Shown in pieces: positions 8,954 through 16,819 of a DNA stretch of 64,000 nt. Every line of letters begins with the position of its first letter. Positions within the stretch are counted from its first letter, which is position 1. This stretch comes from Halorhodospira halochloris (lineage in GTDB: Bacteria > Pseudomonadota > Gammaproteobacteria > Nitrococcales > Halorhodospiraceae). The DNA is taken from contig NZ_AP017372.2 in assembly GCF_002356555.2 (NCBI RefSeq), positions 1,550,001 to 1,614,000 on the forward strand, read 5' to 3'. Made by a program: the position numbers and the translations under genes. The notes beneath the pieces are model-generated. The model made no database searches and was not told where the DNA came from. It saw only the letters and a program-made list of their open reading frames with translations.

Positions 8954-9673
8954 TTATTTCGGCAATCTCATCGAAATGACCGCCGTCTCATGATGGCGAG
9001 TCATTGCCGCACTAACGGTTTCAAAATGGTGAAGAAAATACTTTGCTTCCACGGAGTCCGCGCCGACATGATCTTTCACGGCCGGAAGCAATGCGATGCC
9101 AGCATTTAGCGCCAAAGGGACGAAATTGAAAAACACGCGCTCCTTCTCGATCCCCGATGCTAGTGCTTCCGCTTCGAATGAATCCGCAGCAAGGTAGTCG
9201 CGTATGAGATCTCGCGCTCCAGCCCGGAGTCGAGATTCCGCCTTCGGAAGTGAAAGGAAGTGATCCAGGTCTGCCCAAGACAGCGGAACATCAAAGCAGT
9301 CTCCTCCCTCCTCCTCGGGGGGGGCGGGGAAGTCCACGTAGAAGTAGTTATCGGCCATCGTAGGGTCAGCCGCAACGTACCGGTGATAGTTATATAGGCT
9401 CCGTATACGATTAGCCTTGTTGTGGTGCCGAGCATTACGGATGGCGAGGATCACGCAAAGCTCGGCCGTCTCGTACCAGTTTGGGCTGTCGAGTCCCTGC
9501 TGTCGCATGAGGTCGTATAGGTTGTGGAATGCGTTCAGCTTGGCATTGATCGCGGTCTCAAGCGTTCCGATAGCCTCCGCTCTATCAACCGGCATCAGTC
9601 GTTGCAAATGGAAGTTGGATTCCAGTAACACTCGAAACGCCTGCGCTAGGTCCTCGAATGAGTATGTCAGCAT
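8954..9673 (-). CDS. Uncharacterised protein with HEPN-type RNxxxH motif (cassette gene)
   Basis: 239 residues, largely alpha-helical in composition. I do not recognise the family. Residues 79-84 read R-N-A-R-H-H in a helix (ELCVILAIRNARHHNKANRI), which fits the HEPN ribonuclease signature R-[polar]-x3-H. HEPN proteins are often RNA-cutting toxins or parts of anti-phage systems. The role here is inference from one motif. The protein also has an acidic loop (PAPPEEEGGD, about 115-124). The gene sits alone between two attC-like sites, with no antitoxin partner. Confidence 0.45.
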   Translation of the reverse strand: MLTYSFEDLAQAFRVLLESNFHLQRLMPVDRAEAIGTLETAINAKLNAFHNLYDLMRQQGLDSPNWYETAELCVILAIRNARHHNKANRIRSLYNYHRYVAADPTMADNYFYVDFPAPPEEEGGDCFDVPLSWADLDHFLSLPKAESRLRAGARDLIRDYLAADSFEAEALASGIEKERVFFNFVPLALNAGIALLPAVKDHVGADSVEAKYFLHHFETVSAAMTRHHETAVISMRLPK

Positions 9674-9693
9674 CGCCTTACGCTCCCCGTGAC

Positions 9694-9763
9694 GGACAAC
9701 GCTGAACTACGGTGCTGGCCGGAGCACAGCGTAGGCCGGTCGGCTTGAGTGCCGTGTTACGCG
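9694..9763 (-). repeat. attC-like recombination site (after nuclease-like cassette)
   Basis: On the minus strand it runs from GCGTAACAC, which contains the TAA stop of the preceding gene, to CAGCGTTGTCC. The arms ACTCAAGCCGACCGGCC and GGCCAGCACCGTAGTTC form a long imperfect stem. CTCAAGCCGAC matches the left arm of well-known attC sites. The core bases are diverged from GTTRRRY, so it may be old. A stop codon inside the site is normal for cassettes. Confidence 0.65.
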
Positions 9764-10233
9764 GATACGAGTTCACGGGCGCCCTCCCTTGAAACGAGTA
9801 CGCAACGAAGCGAAAGCTGCCCGAGGGCGTATTCAGGAATCTTACGCACTTGACGTTCCCACTTCGGCTCATCCGGGACCGCCAGGACATAGTTTTGCCC
9901 GGGACCATGCATGAGGAGCGCCGCTTGCCCAAGGGCCGAATACATGGCTTGTTCGGATTGTTTCGATGAAGTGCCTTCGACCTCCACAAGATAGACTCCG
10001 TGTGCCGGGTGCTCTGCCACAATGTCCGTACGCCCAAACTCCGTATGTGCCCCGATAGTCGCTCCAAGATCTACTAGCTCTGCCTCCGCAACCTGAACTC
10101 GCTCCTTCTTTCCCTCGGGGTGTTGGCCGCCGCGGGCCCTCTCCATCGCATCAACGTCCACTGTGACGACCCAGCCATCCTTTGGGTTAAATCGGTGCGC
10201 CACAAGCCATCTTTTCACCTCAAGCTGGTACAT
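9757..10233 (-). CDS. Putative PD-(D/E)XK nuclease-like protein (cassette gene)
   Basis: 158 residues. The central part reads FGRTDIVAE (D70), then about 14 residues on YLVEVEGTSSKQ (E84, E86, K91), then EQAMYSALGQ. This resembles the D...ExK core of restriction-like endonucleases followed by a QxxxY-like helix. The canonical ExK lysine is replaced by E in EVE, with a lysine five residues later, so activity is uncertain. The N-terminus is basic and mixed alpha/beta. The gene is a single cassette between two attC-like dyads. A regulatory or non-catalytic member of the fold is the alternative. Confidence 0.5.
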   Translation of the reverse strand: MYQLEVKRWLVAHRFNPKDGWVVTVDVDAMERARGGQHPEGKKERVQVAEAELVDLGATIGAHTEFGRTDIVAEHPAHGVYLVEVEGTSSKQSEQAMYSALGQAALLMHGPGQNYVLAVPDEPKWERQVRKIPEYALGQLSLRCVLVSREGARELVSA

Positions 10234-10248
10234 GATTCACCCTTGTCT

Positions 10249-10320
10249 GTGTAATGCTACGGCTCACCGGCGGGGCGGCCGCGTAGCCGTTGGCCCGTCT
10301 GGTGGATCCGATTGTTGGGC
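10249..10320 (-). repeat. attC-like recombination site (after HEPN cassette)
   Basis: On the minus strand it starts with a perfect R'' core GCCCAAC (RC of 10314-10320) and runs to a degenerate R' near GTAGCATTAC. The left arm CGGATCCACCAGACGGG pairs with the right arm CCCCGCCGGTGAGCCG with a few extra bases, as attC stems do. The HEPN gene reads into it, giving a C-terminal tail (PPNNRIHQTGQRLRGRP) of the kind commonly produced by translating an attC. Confidence 0.65.
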
Positions 10321-10955
10321 GGAATTATCGCCGTTCGAAGGAAGAAATGAGCCAGTGTATCGAACGCGTTCTTGACAACACGCGCATCCATTTCTGAATG
10401 CGGTGATTTCTCGCCATGGAAAAGATTGCAGCGGACTCGATAGATGGTGTTGAGGCAGTGTGGCCAATCAACAGGGACCGCACCGGCCGCATCTTGGTGA
10501 AAGAACGCACACCGGGGCTCATAAGCGATACCCTCGATCCCACGGTAGTGTTCGATCACCTCCCTTCGATCATCTGAGATATGCCCGAAATGCCCAGCGC
10601 GCCGAATGTCTTGGGCCTTAAAGATAGGCCAAAGGTCCGCGAAGCTCTGGACGGTTCTTTGGAAATCGTCATCTTCTTCTAGTAGCTTCGAAAACAGGTC
10701 GCGCGTCTTCGGGCAATTTGCGACGCGGCGAATCATATTGGCATCTCGATCCTCGCCCGTCACACATGCAGCCCACGCATTGAACGCGATCCACAGAAAG
10801 ATGAATGGCTCAAACGCTTCTTGAGCATCGCAATCGAGCTCACGATACGCGCGATTGGCCCAACCCTCTACGAGTCGCCGTCCCTCTCGGTGCGACCTCT
10901 CGAAGCGGCCGTAATCAAGTTCTTCATTGTTGGGAACTTCGTATGGACAAATCAT
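10257..10955 (-). CDS. HEPN-domain protein (cassette gene)
   Basis: 232 residues from ATG 10955. A TTG five codons upstream lies inside an attC core and is less likely. The signature is IYRVRCNLFHGEKSP near residues 172-186, an R-x4-H motif in the form typical of HEPN domains, followed by a helix (ARVVKNAFDTLAHFF). The N-terminal half has FIFLWIAFNAW, also common in these proteins. HEPN proteins with this motif are usually ribonucleases of abortive-infection or toxin-antitoxin systems. No partner nucleotidyltransferase is adjacent. The last 18 residues come from the attC site. Confidence 0.65.
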   Translation of the reverse strand: MICPYEVPNNEELDYGRFERSHREGRRLVEGWANRAYRELDCDAQEAFEPFIFLWIAFNAWAACVTGEDRDANMIRRVANCPKTRDLFSKLLEEDDDFQRTVQSFADLWPIFKAQDIRRAGHFGHISDDRREVIEHYRGIEGIAYEPRCAFFHQDAAGAVPVDWPHCLNTIYRVRCNLFHGEKSPHSEMDARVVKNAFDTLAHFFLRTAIIPPNNRIHQTGQRLRGRPAGEP

Positions 10956-10964
10956 CGGAAATCT

Positions 10965-11000
10965 GCCCAACTCTAGCGCTCAGCGGCGCTCATTTTCAGA
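10965..11000 (-). repeat. attC-like half site with perfect GTTRRRY core
   Basis: The minus strand reads GCCGCTGAGCGCTAGAGTTGGGC just before the HEPN gene, ending in GTTGGGC, a perfect core site. The opposite arm overlaps the 3' end of the upstream gene and is degenerate, so the full site cannot be drawn with confidence. Confidence 0.4.
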
Positions 11001-11582
11001 GTCCGCTGGAGGGCCTTTTTGTGCACCACCTCTTTCAAATCTTTGAAACTTGACATTGCGCTGCCCATCGAAATCGGATTTAAGGAGCGATGTACACTCC
11101 TCTATGCGATTGAATGCCAAATCTATAAATTGGGTTCCCGGAAAATCGGGACCCTCAAGCTCTGCGTCAATACAAGAAGAAGAAGCTGACTCCAATTTCT
11201 CTACAACACCAGGAGATAGAACAGCAAAGTACTTCTCCCTAAACGCTTCTAGCTGCTTTCGAGTTTCGTTAGCGGATTGAGCCATTTCCTCCAGTGCATC
11301 TCCCCATTCCATGTCGGGATAGCGCTTTTCCGGAACCATATCTTTCTTGAGCTTATAAAGCTGCAAAACCGCATGGTATTGCTCTCGAAATATGAACTCG
11401 GAGTTTTTAAGCTTTTGCTTATGAACCTCAAGGTTCTCTCGAAGACTGCCCTCTAAAGATGCAATCTGGGATTTATACAAAGCCCGCTCGTACTCGAGTT
11501 TCTTATCCAGGTAGCGCTTTCCGAGCCAGCCTGCAATGATTACTAGTAAGCTTGGAATCCCAAGTGTCTCAATCCAATCCAT
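10980..11582 (-). CDS. Membrane-anchored coiled-coil protein of unknown function (cassette gene)
   Basis: 200 residues from ATG 11582, which has GAGG six bases upstream. A GTG at 11588 is the alternative start. One N-terminal membrane segment (LGIPSLLVIIAGWLGKRYL, about residues 7-25) is followed by a long charged coiled coil (residues about 26-70) and a helical C-terminal domain. I do not recognise a family. The layout, a short anchor plus a cytoplasmic helical domain, occurs in small membrane effectors and scaffold proteins. It is the first of the five cassette-like genes, next to IS21 element B. Confidence 0.6.
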   Translation of the reverse strand: MDWIETLGIPSLLVIIAGWLGKRYLDKKLEYERALYKSQIASLEGSLRENLEVHKQKLKNSEFIFREQYHAVLQLYKLKKDMVPEKRYPDMEWGDALEEMAQSANETRKQLEAFREKYFAVLSPGVVEKLESASSSCIDAELEGPDFPGTQFIDLAFNRIEECTSLLKSDFDGQRNVKFQRFERGGAQKGPPADSENERR

Positions 11583-11654
11583 TGGCACCTCGGCCAGTTC
11601 TCATTTCTGTACAACGCCAGAATAATCCTTAGAGCCCGGAGTTGCTCATTCCGG

Positions 11655-11745
11655 TGATCGTGACCGCTGATTCCGCTGATCGTGACCGATGTCACCACCG
11701 ACACCACACTGGAGCCTATTTTTTACTCTGACCGGTCACGATCAG
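11655..11745. repeat. Left-end repeats of IS21 element B
   Basis: Two direct copies of TGATCGTGACCG (11655 and about 11677) are followed by an inverted copy, CGGTCACGATCA, near 11731-11742. They mirror the repeats at the other end of the element and are probably transposase-binding sites. Confidence 0.65.
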
Positions 11746-12061
11746 TCAACTCGGCGACGTTTTGAGTAGTATTGGTAACCTCACCTCCTTCGTTACTGCG
11801 TAACGTAATTTTCATGTCGTAGAAGTCATTTTGCTGCGCACCATCGAGGGTTTTGAGCACCTGTTCAGTAGCATCCTCAATGATCTGCTCTAGAAAGGCC
11901 CGCTGCGTTACGCCGTAATAGTGAGCTAGGCGTTTAAGGCCGATCTTGGCTCTGTGATGGATCATCATGTTGATTCTTTCGAGCATCTGCTGCTCGTCGT
12001 CAAAGCCCTTGAGATGGCGTTGACGGTAGGCTTGTTGGCGCTGAGCGTTGGTCTTGGGCAT
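11723..12061 (-). CDS. Small putative DNA-binding protein carried by IS21 element B
   Basis: 112 residues from ATG 12061, with GGAG six bases upstream. It starts MPKTNAQRQQAYRQRHLKG, a pattern I associate with small proteins of mobile DNA. The helical core RLAHYYGVTQRAFLEQIIED resembles a ribbon-helix-helix or helix-turn-helix segment. An operator-like 15-bp palindrome lies 10 bp upstream of the start (12071-12085), a second copy lies inside the gene and a third at the end of istB. This suggests a self-regulating repressor of the element. IS21 elements normally have only istA and istB. Confidence 0.6.
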   Translation of the reverse strand: MPKTNAQRQQAYRQRHLKGFDDEQQMLERINMMIHHRAKIGLKRLAHYYGVTQRAFLEQIIEDATEQVLKTLDGAQQNDFYDMKITLRSNEGGEVTNTTQNVAELTDRDRSE

Positions 12062-12070
12062 GGTTATCTC

Positions 12071-12085
12071 CGTTACGCAGTAACG
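12071..12085. promoter_or_regulatory. Operator-like palindrome upstream of the IS21 third gene
   Basis: CGTTACGCAGTAACG is a perfect CGTTAC/GTAACG inverted repeat with a 3-base spacer. The same palindrome, reverse-complemented, is at 11791-11805 inside the gene. It is probably the binding site of the small protein encoded just downstream. Confidence 0.55.
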
Positions 12086-12256
12086 CTTTATACGGACCAC
12101 ATCTGGACGACTAAGCGCCCGCGGGTCATCGTGGCCGCGTGGTAAAACCTAGTAGCGGTGCACACAAGCCCTTCTAGGCCATAGGTACGCCGCCACAGGC
12201 GGTGCTGCCGACAGGTGTGCTGAGGCTTAGTGGCAGAGCCTGGCATAGCAACCTGC

Positions 12257-12269
12257 GTTACGCAGTAAC
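12257..12269. promoter_or_regulatory. Second operator-like palindrome, overlapping the istB stop
   Basis: GTTACGCAGTAAC, identical over 13 bases to the copy at 12071-12085. It overlaps the istB stop codon. The repeat could control read-through from istB into the third gene. Bases 12086-12256 hold no other gene. Confidence 0.5.
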
Positions 12270-13031
12270 ACTATTGTGTGAGTTTGCGTCACCGCCAATA
12301 GCCTCAGAGTGCTGCTTGCGCATTGATTCACCACTGAGCTTGAGCCGATGTGCCCCGTGCAGAAGGCGATCGAGGATGGCATCAGCGAGCGTTGCCTCGC
12401 CGATGTATTCGTGCCAATGCTCAATAGGGAGCTGACTGGCGATTAGCGAGGAGCGTTGGCCGTGGCGCTGCTCAATCACCTCCATCAGATCCTGACGCTG
12501 AGAGGCAGTCATCTTTTGAAGCCCCCAATCGTCGAGGATAAGCAAATCCATTTTGAGCAGCCGGTTCATCAAGCGAGGATAGGAACCGTCGCCGTGGGCG
12601 ATGCGCAGCTGCTCAAACAGCGTCGGCAACCGCAAATAGCGTACCGAGAGCCCTTGGCGGCACGCCTGGTTGCCGAGAGCGCAGGCCAACCAGGTCTTGC
12701 CACAGCCGGTGGGGCCGGTGATGCAGAGGTTGTGAGCGTTGCGGATCCAGCCGCACTGAGCCAGTGCCGCCATGCTCGATTTCTCTAAATCCCTGGGGTG
12801 GCGGTAATCGATATCCTCGACACAGGCTTGGACTCGGAGCTTAGCCTCCTTGAGCAAGCGGTTCAGCCGCCGGTTCTCGCGGTAGAGCACCTCTTGCTCG
12901 ACTAGCATAGCGAAGCGTTGTTCGAAGGGAAGTTCGTAGGTTTCAGGCTGTGCCTGTTGCTGCTCTAGCGCGTGGAGCATGCCGACGAGCTTGAGAGCGC
13001 GTAGTTGTTCGATTGTCTGTTGATGGAGCAT
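12258..13031 (-). CDS. istB: IS21 helper ATPase IstB (element B)
   Basis: 257 residues from ATG 13031, which is preceded by GGGGGAC. A longer frame runs back into istA but has no support. Walker A GPTGCGKT and Walker B LLILDDWGLQ are present, with the sensor SQLPIEHWHEYIG. It belongs to a different IS21 subgroup from the IstB of element A (LDDWG in place of IDELG). It follows istA after 13 bp. The frame is intact. Confidence 0.95.
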   Translation of the reverse strand: MLHQQTIEQLRALKLVGMLHALEQQQAQPETYELPFEQRFAMLVEQEVLYRENRRLNRLLKEAKLRVQACVEDIDYRHPRDLEKSSMAALAQCGWIRNAHNLCITGPTGCGKTWLACALGNQACRQGLSVRYLRLPTLFEQLRIAHGDGSYPRLMNRLLKMDLLILDDWGLQKMTASQRQDLMEVIEQRHGQRSSLIASQLPIEHWHEYIGEATLADAILDRLLHGAHRLKLSGESMRKQHSEAIGGDANSHNSVTA

Positions 13032-13044
13032 GGCAAGGTCCCCC

Positions 13045-14583
13045 TCAGTGGTAGTAGTCAGCGCCGCGGACATTCGTGTGAGCCGGTAGCTCGTCTGCAG
13101 AGTCGCTTTCCGGCTCCAATGGCAGTTGGTCGAGCCCCTGCTTGATGATGGAGGCGACGCTCTTATAGCTAGCGGCACCGATTGCTAAGGCCCGCACACA
13201 AGCCGCCTCTAGGCGGGGACGACCGAAGCGTCGGGATAGATTCAGCAGCCCTAAACAGGCGCGGTAGCTATGCTCGGGGTGGGGGCGGTTGTATAGCTGC
13301 TGCTCGACGAGCTCGGCGGTAGCCGGACCAACCGCCGCTGCCCAGTGCATGAAGCGCTGCGGCGACCACTCGCGATGGGCCTGATGGGACCTCGGCATGT
13401 GCTCGATCACAGTAGAGTAGCGCCCCTGAGCGTGACGGGCATGGCTAGCGACCCGCTGACCTTTGTGTAGAATCTCCACCGCAGTAGCGCTAATGCGTAA
13501 CTCCAGCATATGACCGACTAGAGCGTGCGGGACGCTGTAAAAGCGCCCCTCATATTCAACGTGGTAGTCGATGCCTGGCTTAGCTCTGTGCCACTCGGCG
13601 TACTCGTAGGCCTCACGGGGCAGTACGCCCAGGGCTGGGCGATCCAAAGACTCAAACAAATCCCTACGGCTCTCGCTGCGACCTTGAAAGGGGCGTTCGT
13701 TGAGCACCGGTAGCAGTTCGCAGATGGCCTGATTAAGCTCCGCTAACGAGAAAAACGTATGATGACGCAGCCGCGCTAAAATCCACCGTTCGACTACCTG
13801 GACGGCCACTTCTACCTTGGCTTTGTCCTTCGGTTTGTAGGGGCGAGCGGGCAGTATGGCGGTGTTGTAGTGGGTCGCCATATCTGCATAGGTATCGTTG
13901 ACTTTGGGGGCGTAACGATCTGCCCTCGTCACAGCAGCCTTGAGATTGTCAGGAATCAGAAGCCGCGGTACACCGCCGAAAAAGCGCAGCATCCGCTGAT
14001 TTGAGGCAATCCAGTCCGGCAGAGACTGACTCCAGGTGGCTTCGGCGTAGGTATAGCTTGAAGCCCCAAGGACACCGACAAAGATCTGGGCAAGGCGCAC
14101 TGCACCGGTATCGCGTTCGTTTACCGCTACCGTCGTGCCGCAGTAGTCGAGGAACGCCTTCTCTCCAGCGCGGTGGTGTTGCCGCATACTACGCTTTTGC
14201 CGCGAGCGCCACTGGCGATAACGGTGGCAATAATAGCTGTAACGGTAAGCCCGCTCACCATAAGTGGCAGCATACTCACCCCACAGCAGCTGCAGCGTCA
14301 CCCCTTTGCGCTTGAGCTGTTGATGGATCTGGAAGCAGTCAGGCTCCACAAAGCCGCGCTGCGGCTGCTCAGAGGGGTAGAGCAGCGCCTCCAGTCGCGC
14401 CTCATCAACACCCTCGGGAAGCGGCCAATAGAGACCCTGTGCCTTGGCCAGGCTGACATACTTGCTAACTGCCCCTTTGGAGAGCTTACAGACTCGAGCA
14501 ATCTGCTCATGACTCAGACCGGCTTGGTACTTGAGGCGCAACACTTCGGTAATCTTCTTCATTCGAACCCTCTCCGTTGGCAT
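13045..14583 (-). CDS. istA: IS21 family transposase IstA (element B)
   Basis: 512 residues from ATG 14583, with GAGGGAG six bases upstream. A TTG at 14601 extends the frame but lies before the ribosome-binding site. The N-terminus has a helix-turn-helix (LSHEQIARVCKLSKGAVSKY). The DDE triad is seen in FLDYCGTT, LIPDNLKAAV and KAKVEVAVQVVERW. The C-terminal domain shows YHVEYEGRFYSVPHALVG, usual in the family. Complete and probably functional. Confidence 0.95.
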   Translation of the reverse strand: MPTERVRMKKITEVLRLKYQAGLSHEQIARVCKLSKGAVSKYVSLAKAQGLYWPLPEGVDEARLEALLYPSEQPQRGFVEPDCFQIHQQLKRKGVTLQLLWGEYAATYGERAYRYSYYCHRYRQWRSRQKRSMRQHHRAGEKAFLDYCGTTVAVNERDTGAVRLAQIFVGVLGASSYTYAEATWSQSLPDWIASNQRMLRFFGGVPRLLIPDNLKAAVTRADRYAPKVNDTYADMATHYNTAILPARPYKPKDKAKVEVAVQVVERWILARLRHHTFFSLAELNQAICELLPVLNERPFQGRSESRRDLFESLDRPALGVLPREAYEYAEWHRAKPGIDYHVEYEGRFYSVPHALVGHMLELRISATAVEILHKGQRVASHARHAQGRYSTVIEHMPRSHQAHREWSPQRFMHWAAAVGPATAELVEQQLYNRPHPEHSYRACLGLLNLSRRFGRPRLEAACVRALAIGAASYKSVASIIKQGLDQLPLEPESDSADELPAHTNVRGADYYH

Positions 14584-14680
14584 CGCCGTCTCCCTCTTCA
14601 ATAGGTAAGTAAAGACAGCGGTTATGCCGATTTAAGACTAAGGATTCCAGTGGGTTCGATGATATTCCGCACCAACGTGA

Positions 14681-14878
14681 CCGCGGTTTACGGCATCGTG
14701 ACCGCGATTTACGTGATCGTGACCGCGACTTACGTGATCGTGACCGCAGTTTGCGCGATCGTGACCGCGGTTTACGCAAAGGAGATCAAAATCGGTCACG
14801 TTCAAACGGAAAACGCGGTCACGTTGGCTCGGAATTCCCGGTCACGTTCACGCGGAAAACGCGGTCACGATCGTCCGG
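14681..14878. repeat. Right-end tandem repeats of IS21 element B
   Basis: Four to five direct repeats of about 24 bp (core ATCGTGACCGCG.TTTACG) run from about 14681 to 14780. Four inverted copies with the core GCGGTCACG follow to 14873. The outermost copy matches the left end in inverted orientation. The minus strand of this stretch gives an Arg/Ser-rich open frame that is an artefact of the repeats. Confidence 0.75.
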
Positions 14879-15013
14879 AATACGCAATCATAGCAAGTTT
14901 CTCCTTTGCGTAGTGCCACATCACGGGCAAAGGCACACATCGGCCCTTACAGGGCTAAGTGCCTGCCCGGCCATTGGCGGTTAGGATTAAGGTGTAGCGA
15001 AGGTAGGAGGGAC

Positions 15014-16807
15014 TTAGTGGCTAAGCAGCAGTTGCCCCGTTACATCGAAGAGCGAGTTCTTTAATTCACTTAGCTGATCGATGCGTATAGCTTGCGGGAA
15101 AAGGTGATCGACGCGGTGCTGGATACCGATTCCGATCATCTCAAGCTGTGCCGATTGGGCACGGCTGATCATCGACAGTGTGCTATCCGTATCGTTCGGC
15201 TCACCGTCGGTTAGAACCAGAACCACCTTACGAGGCTCAGAACGTGCGAGCAGATCTGCCGCTGCAAACCACAGCGCCCCTGTCATCGGAGTGCTGCCAC
15301 GCGCCTTTTGCACGAAGGCTCCAGTTCTAGTGCTTACCCTGTCATCGTGGGCAAGCACTTGAGTGACATAGCTGCTTTGCCCCCTTAGTCCTGGGAATAC
15401 CGAGACCGCCCTAGAGACACCGTTTATAGACTCTAGCGCCAGGGCTAGAGACATAGCCGCATCTAGGGCCAAGCGATCCGGCCCACCCTGCATCGAGAGC
15501 GAGAGATCGATGAGCAGATGCAGTGCGGTGTTAGGGGCAGGTTGCGCTCTGCTTGCCCTGAATATCCGGCTATCCGCAACACCCGCCCGGTGCAGATGTT
15601 TCGCACTTAAACGCCGGCCAGAGCGTGCGGTGCGTGAACGGGTCAATCGTTGAGACTGAACCAGCCCTTGCAGTTGGGCATTTAGGTGCGCTGAATGGAC
15701 CTTGACCCGCTCCAAGGCCTCCTTGCCTAGCTCTGCATCGCCCTGATAGGACTGCGCTGTTGGCAGTAGTTGGGTGTCATCGCTAGAGTGGCTTTGCAGG
15801 ATGTTGCCAACCGCCTCGAATAGATCCTCCGGCAGAGCGTCCTTATCGGCTTGCAGTGCTGCCTGTGCGGCTTGAGCTGCCAGACTTGAGTCTGGCCCTG
15901 AAGAGGAACCTTGCTCCGATGTCGAGCCTTGCTGTGACGTGCTGTCGGCCGACTGCTTATGATGATCCTCATCACCAGAGTCGGCATCAGTAGCGGCACT
16001 AGCTTTGGCATCAGCACCGTCATCTGCAGATGCACCGGCGCAATCCTCACCGCTTGCCTGCTGCCCCTCTTGGTAGGAGTCATCCTGAGCAGAATTATCC
16101 TTCCCTGATGCCTGATCATCCGCTGTGTGATCACCGGCGGGTTGATTATCAGGCTGATCAGCCGCGTTAGCTTGCTCAGGCGATTGTCCCTGTAAGAGAG
16201 ACTCAAGCAGGGAGATAATCCGCTGCGCTAAAGCCATCGTCTCGGCTGTACAGGTGAGTCCCGGAATCTCGGCTAGAAGCCCATGTAACTGCCTCACGAA
16301 CTGCTGACCGAATACCTGTGAGAGCACCTCTTCTGATTGCTGAGAGTGCATCTGCAGTGCGCTTTGCCGACGATAGTGATAACGGCCAATCAACAGTACC
16401 GCGTTTCCAAGCACCTGCCCCGGTGGATCTTGATCACTGGGAGGTTGCATCCGACCTGCTTCAATCAAATGCTCCAGCACCGCATCGAGGGTCTTCCTCG
16501 TCCCTGGATAAGTGGTAATCATCGCCGCCTCAATGCGGATATCCTCGATCACTCCCTCCAGAAGCTTCCCTAAGGGCTGGGGATGACGCGCCTGAGTGAA
16601 GTCGGTGAAGCGCACATGACCGGCTTCATGGGCAAGGTAACCATAAGCCAACGTCCTGCTCCTCACCTCTTCGGATAGACTCGGGATGTTAATGCTCTGC
16701 CCGTCAGTGAACGCATTCTGACCGCCAACCCGAACCTTGACGCCAAACTTACGCCCATAGGCGGCAGCCACTATCGGTAGAGCATCGTTGAGTGTACTAA
16801 GTCGCAT
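15014..16807 (-). CDS. VWA-domain, CobT-like protein of a mobile-element module
   Basis: 597 residues. The N-terminal part contains LAHEAGHVRF (about residues 58-67), a zinc-protease-like HExxH that is also seen in this element-borne family. The middle (about 215-320) is low-complexity, rich in D, S, Q and A. The C-terminal von Willebrand A domain has the metal-ion site DLSLS (about 434), then TPMTG and LTDGEPND. CobT/CobS-type pairs join a VWA protein with a MoxR-like AAA+ ATPase to remodel a target. The matching ATPase is encoded nearby at 18034-18993. This set is common on conjugative elements and large plasmids and is not evidence for cobalamin synthesis. Confidence 0.8.
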   Translation of the reverse strand: MRLSTLNDALPIVAAAYGRKFGVKVRVGGQNAFTDGQSINIPSLSEEVRSRTLAYGYLAHEAGHVRFTDFTQARHPQPLGKLLEGVIEDIRIEAAMITTYPGTRKTLDAVLEHLIEAGRMQPPSDQDPPGQVLGNAVLLIGRYHYRRQSALQMHSQQSEEVLSQVFGQQFVRQLHGLLAEIPGLTCTAETMALAQRIISLLESLLQGQSPEQANAADQPDNQPAGDHTADDQASGKDNSAQDDSYQEGQQASGEDCAGASADDGADAKASAATDADSGDEDHHKQSADSTSQQGSTSEQGSSSGPDSSLAAQAAQAALQADKDALPEDLFEAVGNILQSHSSDDTQLLPTAQSYQGDAELGKEALERVKVHSAHLNAQLQGLVQSQRLTRSRTARSGRRLSAKHLHRAGVADSRIFRASRAQPAPNTALHLLIDLSLSMQGGPDRLALDAAMSLALALESINGVSRAVSVFPGLRGQSSYVTQVLAHDDRVSTRTGAFVQKARGSTPMTGALWFAAADLLARSEPRKVVLVLTDGEPNDTDSTLSMISRAQSAQLEMIGIGIQHRVDHLFPQAIRIDQLSELKNSLFDVTGQLLLSH

Positions 16808-16819
16808 AATCGCCTCCTA

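Larger units (their letters stand above)
11655..14873 (-). mobile_element. IS21-family insertion sequence B (istA, istB and a third gene)
   Basis: The left end starts TGATCGTGACCGCTGATTCC. The right end reads inward as CGATCGTGACCGCGTTTTCC, an imperfect inverted match. Several further GATCGTGACCG-type repeats lie inside both ends, as expected for IS21. TCCGG occurs directly outside both ends (11650-11654 and 14874-14878) and could be the target duplication, although it is part of a TTCCGGAA palindrome. All three genes read leftward in the order istA, istB, small DNA-binding protein. Confidence 0.75.

Noticed and set aside
14507-14779. Open frame encoding an Arg/Ser-rich peptide (RKPRSRSRK-type)
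   Set aside because: It is produced by the 24-bp terminal repeats of the IS21 element read on the other strand. No ribosome-binding site, and it overlaps istA.
14681-14878. CRISPR-like regularly spaced repeats
   Set aside because: The units are contiguous 24-bp repeats with no unique spacers, and they mirror repeats at the other IS end. No cas genes.
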